The notes: generated from the letters alone by a model not told the origin. Positions 1 to 6,263 are shown, counted from the first letter of the stretch. The stretch is 8,888 nucleotides of DNA from Acidobacteriota bacterium (GCA_021804195.1 JAJZKJ010000069.1:1-8888); one strand, 5' to 3'. Made by a program: numbers and translations.

Positions 1-249
1 CCGCCCTACGCGGCCGCGGCGGTCATTCCGGCCGCCCGACGCGGCGCCGGAATAGGGCAGGGGAGTGTCAATAAACGGCAGCCCGTGGAGCACCACCGCG
101 GCGCGATCCGAGGCCAGCGCCGCGATGTGCGCCTGTGGGTACCGGTCGCGCAGGGCGCGCAAAAAAGGCGTGGCCATCACTGCGTCACCCAGCCAGTTGG
201 GCATGATGACTAGAATTCGCTTGGCCGCGATACGCAAATCCGTCGGCAC
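1..249 (-). CDS. waaF: LPS heptosyltransferase (glycosyltransferase family 9), N-terminal part, truncated by window edge
   Basis: This is the first 83 codons of a protein that runs off the left edge. The translation contains the run ILVIMPNWLGDAVMATPFLR followed by a beta-alpha unit (YPQAHIAALAS) and a second strand ending in DTPLPY. That is the N-terminal Rossmann-like domain of ADP-heptose:LPS heptosyltransferases, which add heptose to the inner LPS core at the cytoplasmic face of the inner membrane. The PNW-GDAVMATP motif favours heptosyltransferase II (WaaF), but WaaC/WaaQ-type paralogues cannot be excluded without the C-terminal domain. I chose GTG at 249 because a TGGAGAA ribosome binding site lies 10 nt upstream and because it leaves a short leader before the first beta strand (KRILVIM). 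The internal ATG at 204 would remove that strand. The gene diverges from nuoJ across about 540 bp and is not functionally linked to it. Confidence 0.85.
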   Translation of the reverse strand, partial: MPTDLRIAAKRILVIMPNWLGDAVMATPFLRALRDRYPQAHIAALASDRAAVVLHGLPFIDTPLPYSGAASGGRNDRRGRVGR

Positions 250-257
250 AAAGTCTA

Positions 258-264
258 TTCTCCA
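258..264 (-). promoter_or_regulatory. Ribosome binding site supporting the GTG start of the heptosyltransferase
   Basis: On the minus strand this reads TGGAGAA, with the GGAG core separated from GTG 249 by 10 nt. It is the best Shine-Dalgarno match next to any start in the window and is the reason for preferring GTG 249 over TTG 237 or ATG 204. Confidence 0.5.
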
Positions 265-670
265 CTCGGGCCGCTGACCATGCAACGCCACGCTGGCGCT
301 GGCGAAGCGGCCGGGGCTGACCCAATTCGCGGGCGGTGTCAGGTCGCGAAGCGATGGCGCGCGACTGGACAAAATCCGGCGTGCCTGGGACGAGGCGGGA
401 AAGGCGCAGCCGGGCACCCGGCCGCCGGAGATTAGCTCGGCGCAGGCATGGGTGGTTCGCACCGGCGATCGGGACACCGGTCTCCATGCGGGCGACTCTC
501 CGACCGGCTGCGGTGGCCGCCGGGGGCGAACTGGACACGCGGTTCACACTGGATCCATGCCCGAACTGGATGTTCCGGAGCCGGCCATGTCCCTATGGCC
601 GCTGCGAACATGCCTGGCCCGGCCCACCATGAGAACGAGTTCCACCGCACTTTTTCAGGATCCCCCGCGC
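265..670. other. Divergent intergenic region with no recognisable gene
   Basis: About 400 bp lie between the divergent heptosyltransferase and the promoter candidate of the nuo operon. Open frames exist on both strands because the DNA is GC-rich. Their translations are rich in Arg and Pro, carry no motif I recognise, and overlap one another. The minus-strand frame of the heptosyltransferase stays open back to a stop at 544-546, but the extra residues do not look like this family. I see no repeat array, no terminator hairpin with a T-run, and no RNA gene. Confidence 0.5.
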
Positions 671-698
671 TTGCAATTCCTGTTCGGTGCGCCATAAT
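671..698 (+). promoter_or_regulatory. Candidate sigma-70-type promoter for the nuoJKLMN operon
   Basis: TTGCAA at 671-676 and CATAAT at 693-698 are separated by 16 bp, a reasonable -35/-10 pair in otherwise GC-rich DNA. Transcription would begin near 705 and leave a leader of roughly 85 nt before nuoJ ATG 791. No operator could be recognised. The call rests only on similarity to the consensus. Confidence 0.4.
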
Positions 699-790
699 TC
701 ACAACCTTGACGGTGTTCTTGCGGATGGACAGAGTTCGCCGACCGGCGGCTGGGGGAACCGTACGGGGCATTCTGGGCACGGGTGCGACG

Positions 791-1546
791 ATGAACAACT
801 GGCTGCTGGCGGCGACCGCGGTGGGGGCGATCAGTTTATACCTGATGCTGCCACACGGCCGTCGGAGAATGAGCCAATTCGGGGCATTGCTCGGTGTGTT
901 GGCTTTGGGTGGGGGATTCGTGGAGTTGGGCCTGTGGCTGTCCCACGGGCCGCTGGCTGCGGCCGTGGCCCCTGCGGGAATATTCTTCTACGTTTTCGCG
1001 GCCATCGCTTTAGCCAGCGCGGTGGGGGTGGTGTGCCATCCGCGTCCGATCTATTGTGCCTTGTACTTTGTGCTCGTGACGCTGTCCGTGGCGGCCCTGC
1101 TGATATTGCTGCTGGCAGAATTTATGGCGGTCGTGTTGATCGTGATTTACGCTGGCGCCATCTTGGTAACCTATGTATTTGTGATCATGCTGGCCAGCCC
1201 CGGTGGCGGAATTCCCGCCGCGGATTACGACCGTGTCAGCGCGGATCCCCTTCTGGCGGTGCTGGTGAGTTTTGTATTTCTGGGGATGATTTTACAACTA
1301 CTGTTCGGCGGTCCAATGGATGGGTTCATGCTGGCGAGGACGCCTCTGGCGAGCGGCCATGCCGCCGCGGCCGGGAGTTTCGCCGGCTTGGCGGCGTTGG
1401 GCGCTAATTTGTATGCGCATTACGCCCTGCCCTTGGAGCTGGCGGGCATTTTGTTGACGATTTCCCTGGTCGGCGCGGTGATGATTTCCCGCAAGCACGA
1501 ACCGGTGGTACGGATCTTGGGGGCCGCGGACGTACCCGCGGAATGA
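791..1546 (+). CDS. nuoJ: NADH-quinone oxidoreductase subunit J (complex I membrane arm)
   Basis: This encodes 251 residues of a membrane protein that, in complex I, sits between the quinone-end subunits and the proton-pumping antiporter-like subunits. The core matches NuoJ: residues 65-80 form the usual first helix (FFYVFAAIALASAVGVV), HPRPIYCALYFVLVTLSV follows at 83-100, then AEF (109-111) and the hallmark YAGAILVTYVFVIML (120-134). The last helix is LPLELAGILLTISLVGAVMI (213-232). Before the core are about 60 extra residues with two predicted membrane helices (about 4-20 and 30-50), so the protein is longer than the usual 165-200 residues. A YDRVS segment at 146-150 recalls planctomycete NuoJ, from memory. 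ATG 791 is chosen because the hydrophobic helix follows at once. TTG 707 and ATG 725 would add only a charged, Gly/Arg-rich leader. No strong ribosome binding site is visible. Confidence 0.93.
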   Translation: MNNWLLAATAVGAISLYLMLPHGRRRMSQFGALLGVLALGGGFVELGLWLSHGPLAAAVAPAGIFFYVFAAIALASAVGVVCHPRPIYCALYFVLVTLSVAALLILLLAEFMAVVLIVIYAGAILVTYVFVIMLASPGGGIPAADYDRVSADPLLAVLVSFVFLGMILQLLFGGPMDGFMLARTPLASGHAAAAGSFAGLAALGANLYAHYALPLELAGILLTISLVGAVMISRKHEPVVRILGAADVPAE

Positions 1547-1599
1547 GCGCTGCGCTGGCGGGCCGCGAATGGCGGGTTGTGCGCCGCCCCTGGTGATCC

Positions 1600-1644
1600 G
1601 AAAACCAGAAACCACCCACCGGAAACCAAGGCACGGAACTGGAA
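1600..1644 (+). repeat. Degenerate heptamer repeats (GAAACCA type) upstream of nuoK
   Basis: GAAACCA occurs exactly at 1608-1614 and 1622-1628, in phase at 14 bp. A GAAAACCA variant lies at 1600-1607 and weaker GGAACTGG-like units run to about 1644, six bases before nuoK ATG. The units resemble the clearer array upstream of nuoL. This array fills the 3' half of the 104-bp nuoJ-nuoK gap. Confidence 0.6.
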
Positions 1645-1650
1645 AAAGCG

Positions 1651-1968
1651 ATGAACTCGTTGGCACAACCGATCTTGCTGGAGTATTTGGCGTTGGGGGC
1701 GGCATTATTTGCGATTGGCCTGGTTGGCTTTCTAGCCCGCCGGAACCTGATTCTGATGTTTCTTTCCACCGAGTTGATGTTCCAGGGAATTATCATCAAC
1801 CTGATTGCCTTCAGTTGCTATTACCAAAACACGGCAGGGCAATCGTTCGTGATCTTTGTGTTGAGCATCGCCGCAGCGGAGGCCGCGCTGGCGCTGGGGT
1901 TGGTGGTGCTGCTGTTCCGCCGACGCCGAACCCTAAACGTGGACGCCTGGTCTGACCTGCGAGGGTGA
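1651..1968 (+). CDS. nuoK: NADH-quinone oxidoreductase subunit K (complex I membrane arm)
   Basis: This encodes 105 residues, the normal NuoK length (about 100-110), related to MrpC. There are three transmembrane helices at about 10-29, 33-55 and 65-89. The two buried glutamates that carry protons across the NuoK channel are present: Glu41 in STELMFQ (E. coli Glu36) and Glu77 in AAAEAALALGL (E. coli Glu72). The cytoplasmic-side Arg cluster RRRR at 90-93 follows TM3. The position after nuoJ and before nuoL is canonical. ATG 1651 gives the expected N-terminus. The upstream GGAAAAAGCG is only a weak ribosome binding site, and translation may depend on reading through from nuoJ. Flanking gaps of 104 and 150 bp, both carrying heptamer repeats, are wider than usual, since nuo genes normally abut or overlap. 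Confidence 0.96.
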   Translation: MNSLAQPILLEYLALGAALFAIGLVGFLARRNLILMFLSTELMFQGIIINLIAFSCYYQNTAGQSFVIFVLSIAAAEAALALGLVVLLFRRRRTLNVDAWSDLRG

Positions 1969-2063
1969 CCGGGCAAGGGGAAAGAAAAAAGCCACGGCTC
2001 AGACGGGGCCAGTAATAAGGAAGACGCAGGAAGTAAAAGGTTTGGGACAGGAACAGCGAATTT
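1969..2063. other. nuoK-nuoL spacer, purine-rich left part
   Basis: This 95-bp stretch is rich in A and G on the plus strand, for example around 1976-1990 and 2018-2050. It has loosely repeated GGAAG/CAGGAAG words and no open frame of interest. A short AGCC-AC-GGCT inverted repeat next to an A-run at 1985-1999 is too weak to call a terminator. The spacer runs directly into the heptamer array preceding nuoL. Confidence 0.4.
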
Positions 2064-2112
2064 CCAACCGCAAACCCGAAACCAAAAACTAGAAACTGGA
2101 AACCAGAAACCA
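2064..2112 (+). repeat. Tandem heptamer array, consensus GAAACCA, immediately upstream of nuoL
   Basis: Seven consecutive 7-bp units lie in perfect phase. The units at 2078-2084, 2099-2105 and 2106-2112 are exact GAAACCA. Those at 2071-2077, 2085-2091 and 2092-2098 each differ at one to two positions, and 2064-2070 is more degenerate. The array ends 6 bp before the nuoL ATG and therefore occupies the place where a ribosome binding site should be. The same consensus recurs inside nuoL at 3637-3685. Confidence 0.85.
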
Positions 2113-2118
2113 TTACGC

Positions 2119-4290
2119 ATGACACCGATTGACTTTGCACCGTTGATTCCTGCCTTTCCGCTGGCCGCGGCCATCCTGGCCGCGCTGCTCAGCGGCACCA
2201 AACTCAAACGCGCTGCCCACGTGCCGGCGATCAGCGGCGTGGCGGTGTCCTTTTTTGTCGCGCTGTTCCTGCTGCTGAAATGTCAGTGGGGCCAGGCGAT
2301 CGCCGGAGGGGCGCCCTATGTGCAATCCACCCTGTGGACCTGGATCGCGGCCGGTGGATTTAAAGTGTCCGCTGGTATCTTCCTGGATCCGCTGGCGGCG
2401 CTTTTCGTCACTTTTGTGACGGGCGTTTCCCTGCTCATTTTCATTTATTCCGCCGGGTACATGGAGGGCGATTACGGCTATTGGCGTTTTTTCGCCTATA
2501 TGAGCATCTTCGTGTTCTTCATGACCACGCTGGTGTTGGCGAACAATTTTCTACTGGTGTACTTGGGCTGGGAAGGGGTGGGCCTGGCCAGCTATCTGCT
2601 CATTGGATATTACTATCCCCGCCCATCCGCCCGGGATGCGGCCACCAAGGCGTTTATCACCAATCGTATCGGCGATACCTGTTTCGCCGTGGCCGTGCTG
2701 ATGCTATATTTGACGTTTCATTCATTGAAATTCAGCACCGTCTTCTACGGCGTGCTGGCCAATCCAGCGTTTCGAGCCGCCCATGCGACGGCCCTGTTCT
2801 GGATTCCGCTGCTGCTGATGTTTGGAGCGTTCGCCAAATCGGCGCAGTTTCCACTGCACGTGTGGCTGCCCGACGCCATGGAAGGCCCCACCCCGGTTTC
2901 GGCCTTGATCCATGCCGCCACCATGGTCACCGCCGGAGTTTATTTGATTGCCCGCTGCCTGCCGCTGTTTCTGTACGATCAGCCGGTGTTGCACCTGGTG
3001 GGAATCATCGGCTGCTTTACCGCCTTCCTGGCGGCCACGATTGCCCTGCGCCAGTTCGACATGAAGCGCATCTGGGCCTATTCAACGATCTCGCAGTTGG
3101 GCTATATGTTTATGGGGTTGGGGGTAGCCGCGGGCGCCAGCGCCGTATTCCACGTATTTACCCATGCTTTTTTTAAAGCCCTGTTATTCCTGGCCACCGG
3201 GTCGGTAATGCACGCGATGGGCGGCGAACTGGATATCCGCAAAATGTCCGGCTTGGGAAAGAAGATGCCGATCACGACCGTCTGCATTCTGACGGGGTGT
3301 CTGGCCCTGGCGGGCTTTCCCGGCTTCAGCGGCTTTTTCAGCAAGGATGATATTTTATCCGCCGCGATGAACGCCACTTGGGGCCTCGGCCCCTGGTTAG
3401 CGGTCATCGGCCTTTTGACGGCTCTGCTGACGGCCTACTACACCTTTCGGGTGTTCTTCCGGGTGTTTTGTGGCGAGCTGAGGCTGCCCGCGACGGCGGG
3501 CCAGCATGAGCCGTCCGCGTTTACACTGCCGGGGCTACAGGATGGCGGCGGAAACGGACGCGGGGACGCGGGGACGCGGGGGCACGGAGATACGGGGAAG
3601 GATGAAGGCAAGATCGCAGCTGCGGGCTACGAACCAGAAACCGTAAACCAGACACTACACACCACAATCCACAAACCAGAAATTGCCAGCCATTACCCCC
3701 ATTCGTTGGACGGCGCGCCGACTATGTGGCTGCCGTTGATTGTACTGTCCATCGGCGCGACCTGCGCTGGCTATCTGGGTGTTTTTGGAGGGACGGAAGG
3801 CGGGTGGATCAGCGGTTTTCTGGGGCGGGTACCGCATATGCAGCCGGCGGTCCGTTACGTTGTCGCCCCCGCCGGCGATATGTACCTGCCGGCGCCGTGG
3901 CGGGTGAGTCCATCCGTGATGATGTTGATTGGGGCGGTGGTCTCGCTGGTGGGCATCGGCGCGGCGGCCTATTGGCATTGGTTTAATCGCTCCGCGGCGG
4001 ATACGCTGGCCGGCGCCGTGCGCCCCGTGGCGAGCTTCCTGGAGAATAAATGGTATATCGATGAACTGTACCGCTACGGCCTGGTACGACCACTGCGGTT
4101 GCTGGGGCATGTGCTCTGGCGGGTGGATCGGTGGGTGGTGGACGGCGTGGTCGGGGTGATCGGTGGTATTCCCCGGTGGCTGGGGTTTTCGATCCGATCC
4201 TCGGAAAGCGGACGCTTGCGTTCGTACGCTTTCGGCATGGTCACCGGCGCGGTGCTGGTGCTGCTGGTCATGTGGTATTGGCTGCGCTAA
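2119..4290 (+). CDS. nuoL: NADH-quinone oxidoreductase subunit L (proton-pumping antiporter-like subunit)
   Basis: This encodes 723 residues, longer than the usual 610-660. It is the distal antiporter-like pump of complex I. Conserved elements in order: YMEGDYGYWRFFAYMSIF near 114-131; Glu152 in GWEGVGLASYLLIGYYY (E. coli Glu144); Lys240 in GAFAKSAQFPLHVWLPDAM (E. coli Lys229); EGPTPVSALIHAATMVTAGVY (255-275); DMKRIWAYSTISQLGYM (314-330); His349 and Lys353 in THAFFKALLF; Lys409 in GFFSKDDI. The C-terminal NKWYIDELYRYGLVRPLR (643-660) leads into the long lateral helix and a final membrane helix at about 703-722. Between the helix ending VFFRVFCGEL (454) and the helix starting MWLPLIVLSIG (536) lies an oversized hydrophilic loop. 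Residues about 475-523 of this loop are encoded by 8-bp and 7-bp tandem repeats in frame. ATG 2119 matches the family N-terminus, but no Shine-Dalgarno sequence precedes it. Confidence 0.96.
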   Translation: MTPIDFAPLIPAFPLAAAILAALLSGTKLKRAAHVPAISGVAVSFFVALFLLLKCQWGQAIAGGAPYVQSTLWTWIAAGGFKVSAGIFLDPLAALFVTFVTGVSLLIFIYSAGYMEGDYGYWRFFAYMSIFVFFMTTLVLANNFLLVYLGWEGVGLASYLLIGYYYPRPSARDAATKAFITNRIGDTCFAVAVLMLYLTFHSLKFSTVFYGVLANPAFRAAHATALFWIPLLLMFGAFAKSAQFPLHVWLPDAMEGPTPVSALIHAATMVTAGVYLIARCLPLFLYDQPVLHLVGIIGCFTAFLAATIALRQFDMKRIWAYSTISQLGYMFMGLGVAAGASAVFHVFTHAFFKALLFLATGSVMHAMGGELDIRKMSGLGKKMPITTVCILTGCLALAGFPGFSGFFSKDDILSAAMNATWGLGPWLAVIGLLTALLTAYYTFRVFFRVFCGELRLPATAGQHEPSAFTLPGLQDGGGNGRGDAGTRGHGDTGKDEGKIAAAGYEPETVNQTLHTTIHKPEIASHYPHSLDGAPTMWLPLIVLSIGATCAGYLGVFGGTEGGWISGFLGRVPHMQPAVRYVVAPAGDMYLPAPWRVSPSVMMLIGAVVSLVGIGAAAYWHWFNRSAADTLAGAVRPVASFLENKWYIDELYRYGLVRPLRLLGHVLWRVDRWVVDGVVGVIGGIPRWLGFSIRSSESGRLRSYAFGMVTGAVLVLLVMWYWLR
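3558..3600 (+). repeat. Octamer tandem repeat (ACGCGGGG) inside nuoL coding sequence
   Basis: Three perfect copies of ACGCGGGG lie at 3558-3565, 3566-3573 and 3574-3581, followed by degraded relatives (GCACGGAG, ATACGGGG) to about 3598. In the nuoL frame they encode the Gly/Asp/Arg-rich run GRGDAGTRGHGDTGK (residues about 480-494). The repeat unit length is not a multiple of three, so successive units are read in different frames. Confidence 0.8.
3631..3692 (+). repeat. Tandem heptamer array, GAAACCA family, inside nuoL coding sequence
   Basis: Seven consecutive 7-bp units run in perfect phase from 3637 to 3685. They have consensus (G/C)AAACCA and most end in CCA. Partial units flank the array (GAACCA at 3631-3636, CCAGCCA at 3686-3692). 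In the nuoL frame they encode residues about 506-523, a Thr/His/Pro-rich stretch beginning EPETVNQTLHTTIHKP. The consensus is the same as in the non-coding array at 2064-2112, so this is probably an insertion or expansion of the same element within a tolerant loop. Confidence 0.82.
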
Positions 4291-4351
4291 ATGCAGCAGC
4301 GATGGCGGCAGGAGCTCGCGTAGAGCTGACGCCCTCGTCGGCTGGCCACAT

Positions 4352-4371
4352 GGCCGATGGGGGCATCGGCC
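4352..4371. repeat. Perfect 8-bp hairpin (GGCCGATG / CATCGGCC)
   Basis: GGCCGATG at 4352-4359 pairs exactly with CATCGGCC at 4364-4371 across a GGGG loop. A second perfect hairpin lies just downstream: GTCGCC 4387-4392, loop ATA, GGCGAC 4396-4401. A third, AGCTC 4313-4317 with GAGCT 4323-4327, lies upstream. Short compact palindromes of this kind in a gap are typical of REP-like intergenic elements. Confidence 0.65.
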
Positions 4372-4421
4372 CTACATAGCTCGGAGGTCGCCATAGGCGA
4401 CTAAACTGCAGCAACGGGTCT

Positions 4422-4446
4422 GGGGGCCGGGGCAGCGCCGGCCCCC
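4422..4446. repeat. Strong 9-bp GC hairpin (GGGGGCCGG / CCGGCCCCC)
   Basis: GGGGGCCGG at 4422-4430 pairs perfectly with CCGGCCCCC at 4438-4446 across a 7-nt loop. This is a very stable stem, but it is followed by GC-rich sequence and not by a T-run, so it is not a standard intrinsic terminator. It could slow polymerase, protect the upstream nuoJKL message from 3' decay, or simply be part of a repeat element. Confidence 0.65.
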
Positions 4447-4479
4447 CGCGCCGCAGCTCAATCGCCCGCGGCGACCTTG

Positions 4480-4514
4480 GGGCTATGAATGCGCGTGGCG
4501 GTTGTTCATAGTCC
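4480..4514. repeat. Inverted repeat CTATGAA / TTCATAG 36 bp before nuoM start
   Basis: CTATGAA 4483-4489 pairs perfectly with TTCATAG 4505-4511. The stem extends to 10 bp with flanking GGG 4480-4482 and TCC 4512-4514 (one G-T pair). The loop is 15 nt. It is AT-richer than the neighbouring hairpins and could be an operator-like dyad or an mRNA hairpin in the nuoM leader. I do not recognise a regulator for it. Confidence 0.55.
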
Positions 4515-4550
4515 AGCGCCGACGCGGCGGTGTGGCTTGGAAAGAAAAAT

Positions 4551-6263
4551 ATGCAGGATCCGATTCTTCCATTAATGATGTTGATTCCGCTGGCCGGGGC
4601 TATCCTGATGTTCCTGCGGCCGCGGTCGGCGCGGGGTAGTGGCGGCGGGTTCGCCTTCGTCATATCGATCCTCCCCACGGTGTTGGGCGTGATCCTGGCG
4701 GCACGATTCGACTATAGCCACGGCGGGCAATGGCAGGAAAGGTTCAGCTGCGACTGGATGCCCCAGTTCGGCGTTCGATTTTCGCTGGGCATCGACGCCA
4801 TCGGACTGTGGCTGACGCTGCTGACCGTGGTGCTTACGCCGCTGTGCATTCTGGACAGCTTCGATAAAATCCGGTTTCGAGCGCCGGAATTTTACGGCTG
4901 GATGCTGCTGCTATACGCCGCGATGATCGGTGTATTTACCGCCCACAATGTGCTGCTGTTCTATCTGTTCTTTGAGTTTACGCTGATCCCCACCTTCTTT
5001 ATCGTCGGCATCTGGGGCCATTCCCGGCGGCGCCAGGCCGCGGGCAAGTTGTTCCTGTATGCGTTCTCCGGCTCGGTGCTGTTGCTGACGGCGCTAATTT
5101 ACCTGGCGTGGGTGCACCAGCGGACTTTTGGCAGCTTTTCCTTCTCGTTGGCGGGGTTGTATCAGGCGGGTCGGTCCCTGCCCCTGTGGCAACAAAGCCT
5201 GGTTTTTCTGGGGCTGCTGATTGGTTTTGCCATCAAGGTTCCACTTTTCCCCGTGCATACCTGGATGCCCCTGGCGGTTACCGAATCACCCACCGCCGGT
5301 GCGGTGATGATCGCGGGCTTTAAGCTGGGGGCTTACGGCCTGCTGCGGTTTGCCATTCCCATGCTGCCGCTGGCGGCGCTGCACGCGACGCCCTGGCTTG
5401 CCTGGTTGTGCGTCGTGTCGATTCTTTTCGGAGGTCTGGTCAGCTGGGTGCAGCGCGACATGAAGCAATTGGTGGCCTATTCGGTGGTCAGCCATCTGGG
5501 ACTCTGTGTGCTGGCGATTCTGGCGCTCACCAGCAGCGGCCTGATCGGCGGGGTGCTGGTGATGCTGAATTCCGGCATTCTGGCCGCGGCGCTGTTAATG
5601 GTGTTGGGGATGATTTATCGCCGCTATCACACCCGCGACATTCAGGCGCTTTCCGGCCTGGCCCGTCGTCTGCCGGCGTTGGGATTTTTCGCAGTGGTAT
5701 TCGCCTTGGGCACCGCCGCGGTGCCCGGTTTTAATGGCTTCATCAGTGAAATCATTTCTTTGGTGGGCACTTATGTCAGCGGAGCGCCGATCCATGGCGG
5801 TCACCTGGGGCCGATGTATGCCATTCCCGCCGCCTCGGGGATGATCTTGGGCGCGCTGTACATGATTTACTGGGTGGCGCGGATTATTTTTGGTCCGCTG
5901 GAAGAGCCGGCCGTGGAGACGGCGGCACCCCTGCTGGCGGCGGCTACCGTTCCCCCCGCCCCCGCCGTCGCCAGGGATTTATCGTTGCGTGAATGGTGTG
6001 TGCTGACGCCGCTGGCGGCGCTGGTGTTCGTATTGGGAATTTATCCGTTGCCCCTGCTTACGTCCATGCAGCCGGCGGTGGACGGTATTCGCAGCCAGGT
6101 GCTGGCGGCCGCGGCCTCCCACCCGCAAAAGCTGTTAGCCGCGGCGCCGCATCCGGGGGTGGCGGGGGGGCGGTTCCACGGGTCAGGCCTCAGGCTGGCG
6201 CCGCGGTCCGTGAAACCGAAAACCTTTGACCTGAGACCTCCGTCGGGGATTGCGGATCGCTGA
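4551..6263 (+). CDS. nuoM: NADH-quinone oxidoreductase subunit M (proton-pumping antiporter-like subunit), divergent
   Basis: This encodes 570 residues, somewhat longer than the usual 490-530 because of the C-terminal tail. It is the middle antiporter-like pump of complex I. Recognisable elements: Glu142 in FFEFTLIPTFFIVGIWG (E. coli Glu144); Lys229 in GFAIKVPLFPVHTWMP (E. coli Lys234); TESPTAGAVMIAG (244-256) with Lys258 (E. coli Lys265); QRDMKQLVAYSVVSHLG (301-317) with His315; MIYRRYHTRDIQALSGL (354-370); Glu400 in GFNGFISEIISL (E. coli Glu407). Two departures stand out. The His of the usual SHG/NHG motif before helix 11 is Ser341, and AG-x-LL-K is shortened to AGFK, two residues fewer. 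The last 35 or so residues (about 536-570) are Gly/Arg/Pro-rich and partly encoded by repeat DNA. ATG 4551 is preferred over GTG 4530 because the first membrane helix follows directly. AAAG before it is a weak ribosome binding site. Confidence 0.94.
   Translation: MQDPILPLMMLIPLAGAILMFLRPRSARGSGGGFAFVISILPTVLGVILAARFDYSHGGQWQERFSCDWMPQFGVRFSLGIDAIGLWLTLLTVVLTPLCILDSFDKIRFRAPEFYGWMLLLYAAMIGVFTAHNVLLFYLFFEFTLIPTFFIVGIWGHSRRRQAAGKLFLYAFSGSVLLLTALIYLAWVHQRTFGSFSFSLAGLYQAGRSLPLWQQSLVFLGLLIGFAIKVPLFPVHTWMPLAVTESPTAGAVMIAGFKLGAYGLLRFAIPMLPLAALHATPWLAWLCVVSILFGGLVSWVQRDMKQLVAYSVVSHLGLCVLAILALTSSGLIGGVLVMLNSGILAAALLMVLGMIYRRYHTRDIQALSGLARRLPALGFFAVVFALGTAAVPGFNGFISEIISLVGTYVSGAPIHGGHLGPMYAIPAASGMILGALYMIYWVARIIFGPLEEPAVETAAPLLAAATVPPAPAVARDLSLREWCVLTPLAALVFVLGIYPLPLLTSMQPAVDGIRSQVLAAAASHPQKLLAAAPHPGVAGGRFHGSGLRLAPRSVKPKTFDLRPPSGIADR

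Larger units (their letters stand above)
4291..4550. other. nuoL-nuoM intergenic spacer with clustered inverted repeats
   Basis: This 260-bp gap is unusual for two genes that normally lie close together. It contains no convincing gene: short frames on both strands have no recognisable motif. It holds at least five short perfect inverted repeats, three of them listed separately, and no T-run after any of them. The arrangement suggests REP-like mobile or repetitive sequence, or structured leader RNA ahead of nuoM. Confidence 0.6.

Noticed and set aside
250..285. Possible minus-strand promoter (TTGCAT with a GAGAAT-like -10) before the heptosyltransferase
   Set aside because: The -10 match is weak and would overlap the ribosome binding site of GTG 249, leaving almost no leader.
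185..547. Minus-strand open frame overlapping the heptosyltransferase start region
   Set aside because: Its 3' part overlaps the heptosyltransferase in another frame and its translation is Arg/Pro-rich without family motifs.
707..790. TTG 707 or ATG 725 as an earlier start for nuoJ
   Set aside because: The added residues are charged and Gly-rich with no conservation signal, and no ribosome binding site is visible. ATG 791 leads directly into a membrane helix.
448..1407. Long plus-strand open frame (319 codons) overlapping nuoJ
   Set aside because: It is Gly/Arg-rich, has no motif or membrane pattern, and overlaps the clear NuoJ frame. It is a GC-rich shadow frame.
1985..1999. Terminator-like AGCC/GGCT hairpin with an A-run (T-run on the minus strand) after nuoK
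   Set aside because: The stem has only 4 bp with a 2-nt loop, and no minus-strand gene ends there.
2064..2112. Possible CRISPR-like or binding-site array
   Set aside because: Units are 7 bp, contiguous and without spacers, so this is a simple tandem repeat and not CRISPR.
4422..4446. Rho-independent terminator between nuoL and nuoM
   Set aside because: The stem is strong but no T-run follows, and termination here would separate nuoM and nuoN from the only promoter candidate seen.
4268..4678. Minus-strand open frame across the nuoL-nuoM gap
   Set aside because: It overlaps both genes, is Pro/Arg-rich, and consists largely of palindromic DNA. No recognisable protein.
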